This document shows, one piece after another, positions 26,190 through 34,370 of a stretch of DNA of 64,000 nt. A model generated the notes under the pieces. The model saw nothing but the letters and a program-made list of their open reading frames with translations. It ran no database searches and was not told where the DNA came from. The position numbers and the translations under genes were made by a program. Source of the stretch: Variovorax sp. WS11. Its GTDB lineage: Bacteria > Pseudomonadota > Gammaproteobacteria > Burkholderiales > Burkholderiaceae_C. The stretch spans positions 3,782,001-3,846,000 of the forward strand of contig NZ_JAAGOW010000001.1 in the NCBI RefSeq assembly GCF_010499245.1, in the 5' to 3' direction. Numbering within the stretch: the stretch's first letter is position 1; the number at the start of each line of letters is the position of its first letter.

Positions 26190-26618
26190 TCAGTGCCAGG
26201 CGACGATTGCCTCGCCGCTCAGCTTGGTGATGCCGTCCTGGTTGGCCGTCGCGATCTGCAGCCGCACGCAGCGCTGGCCCTCGTGCTCGAACTTCTCGTG
26301 GACCTTGCCCGTGCAGGTGATGCGCTCGCCCACGTGGGTGATGGCGGCGAAGCGAATGTCCAGCGAACGGATCGAAGACTGGGGAACCCAGTTCGTCAGC
26401 AGCCGGCCCAGCCAGGCGGCCGACAACATGCCGTGCGCGAACACGTCGGGCATGCCGGCGGATTGGGCGAAGTCCGTGTCCACGTGGATGGGGTTGTGGT
26501 CGCCGGAGGCGCCGCAGTACAGCGCCAGTGCGAGGCGGGTGATGGGCGGCAGTTCCAGCGGGGGGAGGGTGTCGCCTTGCTCTAGGGCGTCCCAGTTTGG
26601 AAGGGCAGATATCGTCAT
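26190..26618 (-). CDS. MaoC-type (R)-specific enoyl-CoA hydratase
   Basis: A 142-residue hot-dog fold protein with the complete hydratase-2 motif, YCGASGDHNPIHVD (about 46-59), whose Asp and His are the catalytic pair, plus FAHGMLSAAWLGRLL. It hydrates a 2-enoyl-CoA to the (R)-3-hydroxyacyl-CoA. A second MaoC-like gene without the His lies just upstream, beyond a repeat-filled 333-bp gap; such pairs often form heteromers. The start at 26618 was chosen from fold length. Confidence 0.9.
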   Translation of the reverse strand: MTISALPNWDALEQGDTLPPLELPPITRLALALYCGASGDHNPIHVDTDFAQSAGMPDVFAHGMLSAAWLGRLLTNWVPQSSIRSLDIRFAAITHVGERITCTGKVHEKFEHEGQRCVRLQIATANQDGITKLSGEAIVAWH

Positions 26619-26650
26619 TGCGTAAGGCCTTTGAGTTGAGTGCGGGGGCG

Positions 26651-26879
26651 GGCCGAGGGCGGCGGGTGGCCAACTCCGCTCATGTCCCCCGCAGCGGGCT
26701 GCGCCCGCTGCTCCTCCTTTACTTCGCTGCGTTGGCCATCCACCACCCTCGGCCTGGACGCGCCGCGCGCTCTCGGGCACTGAGCACTCCCGGCGCTCGA
26801 AGGATCGGGACGGTGGGGCGTGCTGCGCAGTGAGGTAAAGGAGGAGGCGGCCGCAGGCCGACGGGGGACACGAACGGAG
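26651..26879. repeat. Compound palindromic intergenic repeat
   Basis: The gap between the two MaoC-type genes (26619-26951) is a nested palindrome. A 24-bp arm at 26651-26674 pairs with 26731-26754 (three mismatches) around the perfect hairpin GCAGCGGG-CTGCG-CCCGCTGC at 26691-26711. A longer imperfect arm, 26674-26731, pairs with 26826-26879. No coding potential or promoter was recognised. It interrupts an otherwise continuous operon and may affect transcript stability or termination. Confidence 0.65.
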
Positions 26880-26951
26880 CAGCATGCCCCGCCGGCCCGA
26901 TCCCGCCCCAGCCGCCAAGCATTTCTGAACCCCGCTGGGATCGAAGCCATA

Positions 26952-27395
26952 TCAGCCATTGCGCACCACCGTCACGCAACGCAGCTCCGCCACCAGCTCA
27001 TCGCGCTGATTGCTCACACGCGTCTGCCGCACCACGAACTCGAGCGCGCCGCCCTTCTTGTCGTAGATGTCCGCGATGCGCTGCTCGTAGCGCAGCGTGT
27101 CGCCCGCATACGCCATTGCGTGGTACGTGAAGCCCTGCTCGCCATGCAGCAGCGTGCGGTAGTCCATGCCCAGCAGCTCGCGGATCGCCGCCGGGTTGGG
27201 CGCTTCCATCTCCAGGCAGAAGAGAAAGATGGGCGGCACCGGCAGGCCCGGATGCCCCGCGTCGCGCGCCGCGGCTTCGTCGATGTAGACCGGGTCGGTC
27301 TGCCCGGTGGCCTTGGCGAAGAAGCGCAGGCGGCCCGCCTCCACCGGCACCTGGAAAGGCGGCAGCGTGTGGCCGATGTGGCGGCGATCGATCAT
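26952..27395 (-). CDS. FAS1/MaoC-type dehydratase N-domain protein
   Basis: A 147-residue hot-dog fold protein of the MaoC_dehydrat_N type. FAKATGQTDPVYIDEAAAR corresponds to the hydratase-2 motif but lacks the catalytic His (Val-Tyr in its place). In two-subunit hydratases such a chain binds the acyl tail while the partner (here 26190-26618) does the chemistry. It overlaps the SCP-x thiolase stop by 4 bp. Confidence 0.85.
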   Translation of the reverse strand: MIDRRHIGHTLPPFQVPVEAGRLRFFAKATGQTDPVYIDEAAARDAGHPGLPVPPIFLFCLEMEAPNPAAIRELLGMDYRTLLHGEQGFTYHAMAYAGDTLRYEQRIADIYDKKGGALEFVVRQTRVSNQRDELVAELRCVTVVRNG

Positions 27396-28588
27396 CGCTG
27401 GCTCTGGTAGAGCGTGACGACGCAGGCGCCGCCGAGCCCCAGGTTGTGCTGCAACGCAAGCCGTGCTCCCTCGACTTGGCGCTGCTCGGCCTGCCCGCGC
27501 AGTTGCCACACCAGCTCCGCGCATTGGGCCAGGCCGGTGGCGCCTAGCGGATGGCCTTTGGAGAGCAGGCCACCGGAGGGGTTGGTCACCACCCGGCCGC
27601 CATAAGTGTTCTCGCCCTCGACGATGAAGCGCTCCGCCGTGCCCTCGGGCGTGAGGCCCAGCGCCTCGTAGGTGATCAGTTCGTTGGCGGTGAAGCAGTC
27701 GTGCAGCTCCACCACGTCGAGCTCCTCGGGGCCGATACCGGCGGCTTCGTACACCTGCTTCGCCGCGGCGGCGGTCATGTCGTAGCCCACCAGCTTGCGC
27801 ATGTCCCCGCTCTCGAAAGTGGAGGGCGTGTCGGTGGTCATCGCCTGCGCAGCGATCACGACGCGCATGTCCAGGTCATGCTTCTTCGCGAACTCGGCCG
27901 AGCACACGATCGCCGCGGCCGCACCGCAGGTCGGCGGGCAGCACTGGAAGCGCGTGAGCGGATCGAACACCAGCGGCGCGGCCATCACTTCGTCCAGCGT
28001 CAGCGTCTGGCGGAACACCGCCAGCGGGTTGCGCGCCGCATGCTGGCGCGCCTTCACCGAGATGCGGCCGAAGGTGTCGCGGCGGATGCCGTGCTGCGCC
28101 ATGTAGTCGCGGCCGGCGCCGCCGAAGAACTGCGCGGCGCGCGGCGCTTCGGGGACGAAGCCCTGCTTCTGCGTCATCACCTCCGCGAAGCGCCCCATCG
28201 GCGAGGGCCGGTCGTCGTACGCGCCCTTCAGCGCGCCGGGCTGCATCTGCTCGAAGCCCAGCGCGATCGCGCATTCGACCACGCCGCTCTCGACCGCCTG
28301 GCGCGCGAGGAACAGCGCGCTGGAGCCGGTCGAGCAGTTGTTGTTGAGGTTGAAGACCGGGATGCCCGTGAGGCCGACGCCGTAGATCGCCGCCTGCCCG
28401 GCCGTGGAGTCGCCGTAGACGTAGCCCACGTAGGCTTGCTGCACGAGCGCGTAGTCCACGCCGGCATCGTCGAGCGCGAGCTTCGCCGCGCGCGCACCCA
28501 TCACGGTGTACGGGTCGCTCGCGCCGGGCTTGGTGAAGGGGATCATGCCCACGCCGACCACATGGACGGGGCGCTGTTGAAGTGTCAT
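27392..28588 (-). CDS. SCP-x type thiolase
   Basis: A 398-residue thiolase of the sterol-carrier-protein-x class. Here the active site is intact: NNNCSTGSSALF holds the nucleophilic Cys, HDCFTANEL the central His/Cys, and the NPSGGLLSKGHPLGATG segment the C-terminal motif. It cleaves a 3-ketoacyl-CoA, releasing acetyl- or propionyl-CoA. The start at 28588 has AGGAG 6-7 bases upstream. Having this true thiolase and the Cys-less homologue at 19205 in one cluster implies both thiolytic and aldolytic chain cleavage. Confidence 0.93.
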   Translation of the reverse strand: MTLQQRPVHVVGVGMIPFTKPGASDPYTVMGARAAKLALDDAGVDYALVQQAYVGYVYGDSTAGQAAIYGVGLTGIPVFNLNNNCSTGSSALFLARQAVESGVVECAIALGFEQMQPGALKGAYDDRPSPMGRFAEVMTQKQGFVPEAPRAAQFFGGAGRDYMAQHGIRRDTFGRISVKARQHAARNPLAVFRQTLTLDEVMAAPLVFDPLTRFQCCPPTCGAAAAIVCSAEFAKKHDLDMRVVIAAQAMTTDTPSTFESGDMRKLVGYDMTAAAAKQVYEAAGIGPEELDVVELHDCFTANELITYEALGLTPEGTAERFIVEGENTYGGRVVTNPSGGLLSKGHPLGATGLAQCAELVWQLRGQAEQRQVEGARLALQHNLGLGGACVVTLYQSQR

Positions 28589-28650
28589 GGAAGCTCCTGG
28601 ATGAGACGTGTGACGATGAAGAGAAGTCTCGGCTGCCGCGCGGGGTTCAA

Positions 28651-28677
28651 CAATCGCGGATCGGTCCAAAACGATTG
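28651..28677. promoter_or_regulatory. Possible operator between thioesterase and thiolase genes
   Basis: The 99-bp gap 28589-28687 contains CAATCG (28651-28656) and CGATTG (28672-28677) as an inverted pair 15 bp apart. It is the longest unexplained spacer inside this part of the cluster and may hold a secondary promoter for the thiolase and later genes. Short arms, so tentative. Confidence 0.25.
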
Positions 28678-28687
28678 GCCGAAATGC

Positions 28688-29122
28688 TCACGCCGGATCG
28701 CGGTAGCGGAAGGTGCCCATGGCGCGCGCCGCCACCTCGCCGCCGGCGTCGATGATGGTGGCCTCACAGAAGCACACCGAACGCCCGCCGCCCGTGGCGC
28801 ACCCTTGCGCCTGCAGACGTCCGCTGGTGGGCCGCATGAAGGCGATGTGCATGTCGACGGTGACGACCTCGCGCGCGTAGGCCACGCGCGAAAGCGCGGC
28901 ATGCGCCATCGCACTGTCGAGCAAAGTCATCAACACGCCGCCGTGGCCGCTGTCGTGGTTGTTCAGGAGCTCGGGGCGCAGTTCCACCGACACCAGCGAT
29001 TCGCCGCCCTCGGCGCGTTCGACCCGCAGGCCCAGGTGCTCCGAGAAGGGCACGTAGCGCTGCGGGCCGCTGCGCGGCTTGTCGCTTTCCTCCCGCTGCG
29101 TGCTTGCCAGGTGAAGGCTCAT
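28688..29122 (-). CDS. PaaI family thioesterase
   Basis: A 144-residue hot-dog thioesterase. NNHDSGHGGVLMTLLDSAM contains the HGG loop and the Asp that serve as the catalytic region in PaaI enzymes; VDMHIAFMRPTSG is the second strand signature. It hydrolyses acyl-CoA, presumably to recover CoA from dead-end intermediates of this operon. ATGA overlap with the upstream dienoyl-CoA reductase. A second thioesterase of the same family is at 30902. Confidence 0.9.
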   Translation of the reverse strand: MSLHLASTQREESDKPRSGPQRYVPFSEHLGLRVERAEGGESLVSVELRPELLNNHDSGHGGVLMTLLDSAMAHAALSRVAYAREVVTVDMHIAFMRPTSGRLQAQGCATGGGRSVCFCEATIIDAGGEVAARAMGTFRYRDPA

Positions 29123-29943
29123 GCCGTCTCCCGCTTCGACGCGGCCGCCGCCGCCGTGAAGTCGCGCGGCCCGGTCAAGGCCAGCCCGCCATCCACGGGA
29201 ATCACCGCGCCGGTGATGTACGAGCCCCAGTCGCTGGCCAGCAGCATCGCCATGCGGCTGATGTCCTCGATGCGGCCGAGGCGCTTGAGCGGCACGCGCT
29301 GCGCCATCGCCTTCATCGTGTCCTCGGTCGGCGCGAGGCGCTTCAGCCCCTCGGTGTCGGCGATCGGGCCGGGCACGATGGAGTTGATGCGAATGCCCCG
29401 CGGCCCCCATTCCAGCGCCAGCACCTGCGTCAGCATGTCGACGCCCGCCTTCGCCGCGCACACGTGCGCCTGAAAGGGTGTGGGGATGAAGGCCTGCCCG
29501 GCCGAGATCTGGATCACGCAGGCGCCGGGTTGGCGCAGGTGCGCATGCGCCAGCCGCGCCACGTTGAAGCTGCCCAGCAGGTCGATGTCGACCACCGTCT
29601 TGAAGGCGTTGGGCGACATGTCGAGCGCGCTGGCCAGGAAGTTGCCCGCGGCGCCCGAGACCAGCACGTCGATGGGGCCGAAGCGTTCCGCGGCCTGCGC
29701 GAAGGCGCGTTCCAGCGCCTCGGGCTGGCGCACGTCGGCGGGGATGCCGAGCGCCTCGGTGCCCAGCGCTTCGAGCTGCTGCGCGGCGCTGGCCACCTTG
29801 TCGGCCGAGCGGCTGAGCACCGTGACGCGCGCACCGGCACGGGCGAAGGCCTGCGCGATGCCGAAGTTGATGCCGCTGGAGCCGCCGGCGGCGAACACAT
29901 GATGGCCCTGGAAGTCGAAGGCAGAGAAGTCCATGAGCGTCAC
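29119..29943 (-). CDS. 2,4-dienoyl-CoA reductase-like SDR
   Basis: A 274-residue SDR closest in pattern to the peroxisomal/mitochondrial 2,4-dienoyl-CoA reductases: SGAAGNFLA in place of NNAG, NAFKTVVDIDLLGSFNV, and EWGPRGIRINSIVPGPI followed by DTEGLKRL. The classical Tyr of YxxxK is absent (HVCAAK), as expected for this subfamily, which uses another residue. It would reduce conjugated dienoyl-CoA with NADPH, letting unsaturated chains enter the pathway. Starts at a GTG overlapping the Bug receptor stop; an ATG at 29934 is the alternative. Confidence 0.85.
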   Translation of the reverse strand: MTLMDFSAFDFQGHHVFAAGGSSGINFGIAQAFARAGARVTVLSRSADKVASAAQQLEALGTEALGIPADVRQPEALERAFAQAAERFGPIDVLVSGAAGNFLASALDMSPNAFKTVVDIDLLGSFNVARLAHAHLRQPGACVIQISAGQAFIPTPFQAHVCAAKAGVDMLTQVLALEWGPRGIRINSIVPGPIADTEGLKRLAPTEDTMKAMAQRVPLKRLGRIEDISRMAMLLASDWGSYITGAVIPVDGGLALTGPRDFTAAAAASKRETA

Positions 29944-30905
29944 TCCGGCTTGAAGCCGATCTCGGCCAGCATCTTCCGCTCGCGCTCGAACTGCGCACGG
30001 GCGTAGTCGGCATAGCTCTCGCCGGTCATCAGCTTGGGTTGCATGTCGAACAGCTCCAGCTGCTGGAGGTAGGCCGGGTCTGCCGCAGCCTTGCTGAAGG
30101 CCGCGTGCAGCCTGGCGGCGATCTTCGGATCGAGGTTCTTCGGCGCGACCAGCCCCACCGGCGACTCGATCACCAGGTCATGACCCAGCTCCTTCACGGT
30201 CGGCGCGTCGTAGCGCTTCAGGCGCTCCGCGGTGAAGGTGGCGAGCACGCGCACCTTGCCGCCCTGGACCTGGGGCCCGAAGCCGGGGTCGCCGTAGACG
30301 TCGAGGTGGCGCCCGATCACCGCCTGGAAAGCTTCGCTGCCGCCCTTGTAGGGCACCAGGTTGAAGGAGGTGCCTGCCTGCCTGGCGAGCCGCTCGGCGT
30401 AGATGCGGTTGATGCTGATCGCACCGACGTTGCCCCAGCTGATCGCGCCGGGGCGCTTCCTGGCGTCGGCCAGCAGCTCGGGCAGCGACTTCCAGGGCGC
30501 GTCGGTGGCCACCACGATGCCGGTGGTGAGGCCGGCCAGCCCGATCAGGTAGGTGAAGTCCTTGAGCGGATCCCAGGTCACCTTCTGCACCAGCGGCGCG
30601 CGGATCACCGAGTTGTGCATCACCGCGATCGTGTAGCCGTCGGCCTCGTTCATGGTCGCCAGCGATGCGGTGCCGGTGACGCCGCCCGCGCCCGGCTTGT
30701 GCATCAGCACGATGGGCTGGCCCAGGTCCTTCGAGGCGGCCTCGGCCAGCGTGCGGAAGATCGGGTCGAAGGAGCCGCCCGGCGGAAATGGCAGCACGAG
30801 CTGGATCGGCTTGCTCGGGTAGGGGTCGGCGGCCTGCGCCAGCGGCGCGGCCAGCGCGCAGGCGGCCAATGCGGCCAGGGCCGCGCGGCGATGCATCTTC
30901 ATCAT
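29940..30905 (-). CDS. Bug/TctC-type periplasmic receptor
   Basis: A 321-residue periplasmic receptor with a signal peptide (RRAALAALAACALAAPLAQA) and the mature opening YPSKPIQLVLPFPPGGSFD. WGNVGAISINRI and PYKGGSEAFQAVIG are family features. It overlaps the thioesterase upstream and the dienoyl-CoA reductase downstream by 4 bp each, so it is translationally embedded among beta-oxidation enzymes. It probably binds the acid that the neighbouring ligase activates. Confidence 0.9.
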   Translation of the reverse strand: MMKMHRRAALAALAACALAAPLAQAADPYPSKPIQLVLPFPPGGSFDPIFRTLAEAASKDLGQPIVLMHKPGAGGVTGTASLATMNEADGYTIAVMHNSVIRAPLVQKVTWDPLKDFTYLIGLAGLTTGIVVATDAPWKSLPELLADARKRPGAISWGNVGAISINRIYAERLARQAGTSFNLVPYKGGSEAFQAVIGRHLDVYGDPGFGPQVQGGKVRVLATFTAERLKRYDAPTVKELGHDLVIESPVGLVAPKNLDPKIAARLHAAFSKAAADPAYLQQLELFDMQPKLMTGESYADYARAQFERERKMLAEIGFKPE

Positions 30906-31408
30906 GGTGTCGTCTCCTGAGTGTTGGAAGCAGCCTGCGGCAGCGGCAGGTAGCGGAAGGATCCCTGGGCCTGCGCGACCAGGCGGCCGGTGGCATCGGT
31001 GACGGCGGCGCGGCACCAGGCGACGCTGTCGTCGTGGTGCAGCACCTCGCCGTCGGCGCTGAGCCGGCCGCGGCCCGGTTCGAGGAAGCTGGTGTTGAGG
31101 TCGAGCGTGACGGCGGTGCGCGCGAAGTCGAACACCGACACGGCCGCGCTGGCCATCACCACGTCGAGCAGCGTGACCAGCACGCCGCCATGCACCGCGC
31201 CGATCACGTTGCCGAGCTCCGGCCGCTCGTCGATCACGACGCGCGCACGGCCCGCTTCGGCGAATTCGCGACGCGCGTCCAGGAGCCGCATGAAGGGCAC
31301 GCGACTGAAGACGTTGCGTCGGTCTCCGCCGGCGACCGGCAGAATAAGTGGAGTACCTTCGCCTGCGGCTACGGTGCTATTCGCCTTCGGAGCGGCCGTG
31401 CGTCTCAT
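30902..31408 (-). CDS. PaaI family thioesterase, 5' end formed by a dispersed repeat
   Basis: Up to 168 residues. The hot-dog core is ELGNVIGAVHGGVLVTLLD (HGG motif), with LDLNTSFLEPGRG as the second signature. The ATG at 31408 overlaps the ligase stop (ATGA), but the first 18 codons lie inside a repeat that recurs in non-coding sequence at 40415-40470. They may therefore not belong to the ancestral protein. Relatives usually begin shortly before the segment written here as VFSRVPFMRLL, so a GTG at 31300 or ATG at 31291 is possible. Function as for the other thioesterase. Confidence 0.8.
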   Translation of the reverse strand: MRRTAAPKANSTVAAGEGTPLILPVAGGDRRNVFSRVPFMRLLDARREFAEAGRARVVIDERPELGNVIGAVHGGVLVTLLDVVMASAAVSVFDFARTAVTLDLNTSFLEPGRGRLSADGEVLHHDDSVAWCRAAVTDATGRLVAQAQGSFRYLPLPQAASNTQETTP

Positions 31409-31410
31409 GC
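31355..31410. repeat. Dispersed 56-bp repeat, copy 1
   Basis: Matches 40415-40470 with about five differences in 56 bases. In the transcript sense it starts directly at the stop codon of the acyl-CoA ligase gene. Here it is read as the N terminus of the thioesterase; the second copy sits at the stop of the coiled-coil gene. Confidence 0.7.
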
Positions 31411-32907
31411 CCGCACCTGCTCGCGCAGCACGTTCTTCAGCACCTTGCCGGCGGCCGACATCGGCAGCTCGCGCACGAAGCTGATGCCGCGCGGGCACTT
31501 GTAGCCGGCCAGGCGCTCGCGGCACCAGGCGCGCAGCGCGTCGGCATCGGCGGCGGCATCGTCGGCCATCACCACCGCGGCGTGCACCGCCTCGCCCCAG
31601 CGCGCATCCGGCACGCCGACGACCGCCGCCAGCCTGACCTGCGGATGGCTGCGCAGCGCGGCCTCGACCTCGGCGCAGTACACGTTCTCGCCGCCGCTGA
31701 TGATCATGTCCTTGAGGCGGTCGACGATGAAGAGATGCCCGTCGGGCAGCATGCGGCCGGCGTCGCCGGTGTGCAGCCAGCCGTCGTGCAGCGCGGCGGC
31801 CGTCGCTTCGGGATTGCGCCAGTAGCCCTGCATGACCATCGGCCCGCGCGCCAGCACTTCGCCCACCTCGCCGCGCGGCAGCTCGCGGCCGTGCTCGTCC
31901 GCGACGATGATCTCGGCGCCCAGGCCGGCGCGGCCGACGGAGTTCAGCCGGCCGAGCGCGCGCGCCTCGGGCCGGTGGTTGGCCGGCAGGTTGATGCATA
32001 CCGCGCCTGCGGTCTCGGTGAGGCCGTAGGCCTGGAAGAACTCGGCCTGCGGCCAGGCGGCCAGCGCGCGGTCCAGCAGGTCAGGCGGCATTGGCGCCGC
32101 ACCGAAGGCGATGCGTGTCAGGCTCTGCACGCGCCCGGGCGTGAAGGCGGGGTCGTCGAGCAGCGACTGCAGCATGCTCGGCACCACGATGATGTCGCCG
32201 ATGCGGTGCTCCTCGACCGCGTCGATCACCGAGGCGGGGCGGAACTGCGCCATCGTCACGCAGCTGCCGCCGACGATCAGCTGGCCCACCAGGCGGCCGA
32301 GGCCGGCGACGTGGAACAGCGGGGCGACCAGCAGCGAGACCGAATCCGGGGCGTTGTTCAGCTCGGCGCCGCGGGTCATCGAGGCGGTCCAGAAGTTGGC
32401 GTGGCTCAGCATCACGCCCTTGGAGCGGCCGGTGGTGCCGCCGGTGTAGAGGATGGCGGCGAGCGCGTCGCCGCCGGTGCGCGTGTCGGGCAAGGGCGCG
32501 AGCGTGCTGCCTTCTTCTTCCAGCGTGGGCAGGCGAAGCAGCGTGGTTTTGCCGGCCGGTGCGATCGCGGCCAGCGCATCGTCGGCGAGCAGCAGCGAGG
32601 CTTCGCTGTCCTGCAGCGCGTAGGCGAGCTCGGGCGTGCTCCAGCGGATGTTCAGCGGGCAGGCGACGGCACCCAGCCACCAGCAGGCGAGGATGGCACT
32701 GACCAGCTGGTCGCTGTTGGGCGCGAGCAGCGCCACGCGGTCGCCGGGGCCGATGCCGCGGCGTGCCAGCGCGGCCGCCTGCCGGGCGACGCCGCTCGCC
32801 AGTTGGGCATGCGTATGGCGGCGCGTGCCGGTGTCGGCGACATGGGTGAGCGCCGTCTGGTCGGGCTTGCGCTGCAGTGCGCGATGCAGTCCTTGGGTGA
32901 GATACAC
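31405..32907 (-). CDS. AMP-forming fatty-acid CoA ligase
   Basis: About 500 residues. YTGGTTGRSKGVMLSHAN is the phosphate loop, FFQAYGLTETAG the A5 motif, HTGDAGRMLPDGHLFIVDR the hinge, and AAGKVLKN the C-terminal catalytic Lys. The GTG at 32907 gives MYLTQGLHRAL, a usual opening for this family; a TTG at 32940 would add 11 residues that look unconserved. First gene of the long minus-strand cluster after the repeat-filled gap, and regulated perhaps by the AraC gene upstream. Confidence 0.92.
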   Translation of the reverse strand: MYLTQGLHRALQRKPDQTALTHVADTGTRRHTHAQLASGVARQAAALARRGIGPGDRVALLAPNSDQLVSAILACWWLGAVACPLNIRWSTPELAYALQDSEASLLLADDALAAIAPAGKTTLLRLPTLEEEGSTLAPLPDTRTGGDALAAILYTGGTTGRSKGVMLSHANFWTASMTRGAELNNAPDSVSLLVAPLFHVAGLGRLVGQLIVGGSCVTMAQFRPASVIDAVEEHRIGDIIVVPSMLQSLLDDPAFTPGRVQSLTRIAFGAAPMPPDLLDRALAAWPQAEFFQAYGLTETAGAVCINLPANHRPEARALGRLNSVGRAGLGAEIIVADEHGRELPRGEVGEVLARGPMVMQGYWRNPEATAAALHDGWLHTGDAGRMLPDGHLFIVDRLKDMIISGGENVYCAEVEAALRSHPQVRLAAVVGVPDARWGEAVHAAVVMADDAAADADALRAWCRERLAGYKCPRGISFVRELPMSAAGKVLKNVLREQVRA

Positions 32908-33118
32908 GATGGGGCCGCGGGCTTGTGGAAGATGGGGCAAAGCTTAGGTCGCGTTGCGGCGCGGACCCATGGCAGGAAGCGCCAAAGGGCTTGGCGAAAG
33001 CGTCCAAGTGCTTGTTCGTGACCAAGTCCGTATGGAAGGGCGAAGGGCCTGTCGTTGGATGCACGCACCGCATGCCGGGCTTGGGGGTGTGCGAGGGTTG
33101 CGTGCACTTCGGAGGGCC

Positions 33119-33254
33119 GGTGCCCTCACCCCGGCCCTCTCCCAGAGGGAGAGGGAGTAAGACCGGCCTGCGCGAAGGGGGGCTGTGCCCGGAGCGGGAG
33201 CGTGTCCCTGCCTTGCTCCCTCTCCCTCTGGGAGAGGGCTGGGGTGAGGGCACC
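33119..33254. repeat. Pair of inverted 39-bp palindromic repeats
   Basis: 33119-33157 and 33216-33254 are inverted copies with one mismatch in 39 bases, 58 bp apart. Each is itself partly palindromic (CCCTCTCCC / GAGGGAGAGGG). The right copy is identical over 41 bp (33213-33253) to 53202-53242. They occupy the gap between the AraC gene and the ligase (32908-33356). Nothing else was recognised there, so the promoter of the downstream cluster must lie between 32908 and about 33110. Confidence 0.8.
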
Positions 33255-33356
33255 GGGCATACCGCACGCCTCCGCGCCCCTACGCGATTAAAGCCTCGGC
33301 ATTCACTCCGCATCCGCCATTCGCACTCTGTTGGTCATGCGAACAGCCCCAAAATC

Positions 33357-34370
33357 TCAGCGCTCCGGCCCGTGCGCCAGCCGGTACTCCCCCGGCGCCA
33401 CGCCCGTCCACTGCTTGAACGCCCGATGAAAGGTGCTCGCCTCCGAGAAGCCCACGCGGTTGGCGATCTCCAGCAGCGGCAGCGGCGTGTGCAGCAGGTA
33501 CTCGATCGCCGCATCGCGCCGCAGCTCGTCCTTGATCTGCTGGAAGCCGCGGCCCTCGTCGCGCAGGCGCCGGCGCAGCGTCTGCGGCGTCACGGCGAGC
33601 GCCTCGCCGACTTCCTCCAGCGAGGGCAGCTCGCTGCCCAGCTGCTTGCGCAGCAGCCGGCGGATGCGCTCGGTGAGGCTGCTGGTGTCGCGGTACCGCA
33701 CGATCAGGTTGGCGGGCGAGCCGGCCAGGAACTCGCGCAGGCTCTGCGGCGATTGCACGACCGGCAGCGCCAGCCAGCGCGCGTCGAACCACAGGCCGAC
33801 GTGCGGCTGGCCGTAGCGGATCGGCACCTGGTAGACGCGCGAGGTGTCCGAGCTCATTTGCTCGGCCGTGTAGTCGACCTCCAGCAGCGGGATGCGGCGC
33901 GCCACCAGCCAGGACAAGGCGTTGAAAGCCAGCAGCATGAAGGCCTTCACCGCATAGTCCAGCTGCGCATCGGAAGCGCGCCGCAGCACGAACTGCAGGT
34001 GCGCGCGGCCCTGGCTCACGGTGAGGCGCGGCACGAAGTCGTGCAGCAGCAGGTGGTACCAGGCGAACCCGTCGCGCAGGGCCTCGCCGAGCGTGGCGCA
34101 GCGCACCAGCTGGCGCATGCACTGGCCGAAGCTGCCGGGCGGCAGCGGATGGCTCAGCAGGCCCCAGAGCTCGTCGCGCAGCTCGCGCCGCAGGGCGCGG
34201 ATCAGCAGCGCGTACTGGCGCTGCGAAATGCGCGCCAGCGGCGACTCCAGCAGCGGGGGGGCGATGCCCGCCCGCGCCAGCAGCGGGGCCTCGTCGAGCC
34301 CGCGATGGCGCGCGCCCATCAGGATGCTGTGCACCTGCTGGATGGCAACGGTGTGGTGGGTGAGCGTCAT
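33357..34370 (-). CDS. AraC family transcriptional regulator (Arabinose_bd-type N terminus)
   Basis: A 337-residue AraC protein whose N-terminal 200 residues resemble the OruR/ArgR-like sensor (LLARAGIAPPLLESPLARIS near residue 30). The C terminus has two helix-turn-helix motifs: LEEVGEALAVTPQTLRRRL and IANRVGFSEASTFHRAFKQW, ending GVAPGEYR. It lies between a CaiB-type gene and the beta-oxidation-like cluster on the same strand and is the obvious candidate activator of that cluster, with a CoA ester or free acid as effector. Confidence 0.9.
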   Translation of the reverse strand: MTLTHHTVAIQQVHSILMGARHRGLDEAPLLARAGIAPPLLESPLARISQRQYALLIRALRRELRDELWGLLSHPLPPGSFGQCMRQLVRCATLGEALRDGFAWYHLLLHDFVPRLTVSQGRAHLQFVLRRASDAQLDYAVKAFMLLAFNALSWLVARRIPLLEVDYTAEQMSSDTSRVYQVPIRYGQPHVGLWFDARWLALPVVQSPQSLREFLAGSPANLIVRYRDTSSLTERIRRLLRKQLGSELPSLEEVGEALAVTPQTLRRRLRDEGRGFQQIKDELRRDAAIEYLLHTPLPLLEIANRVGFSEASTFHRAFKQWTGVAPGEYRLAHGPER

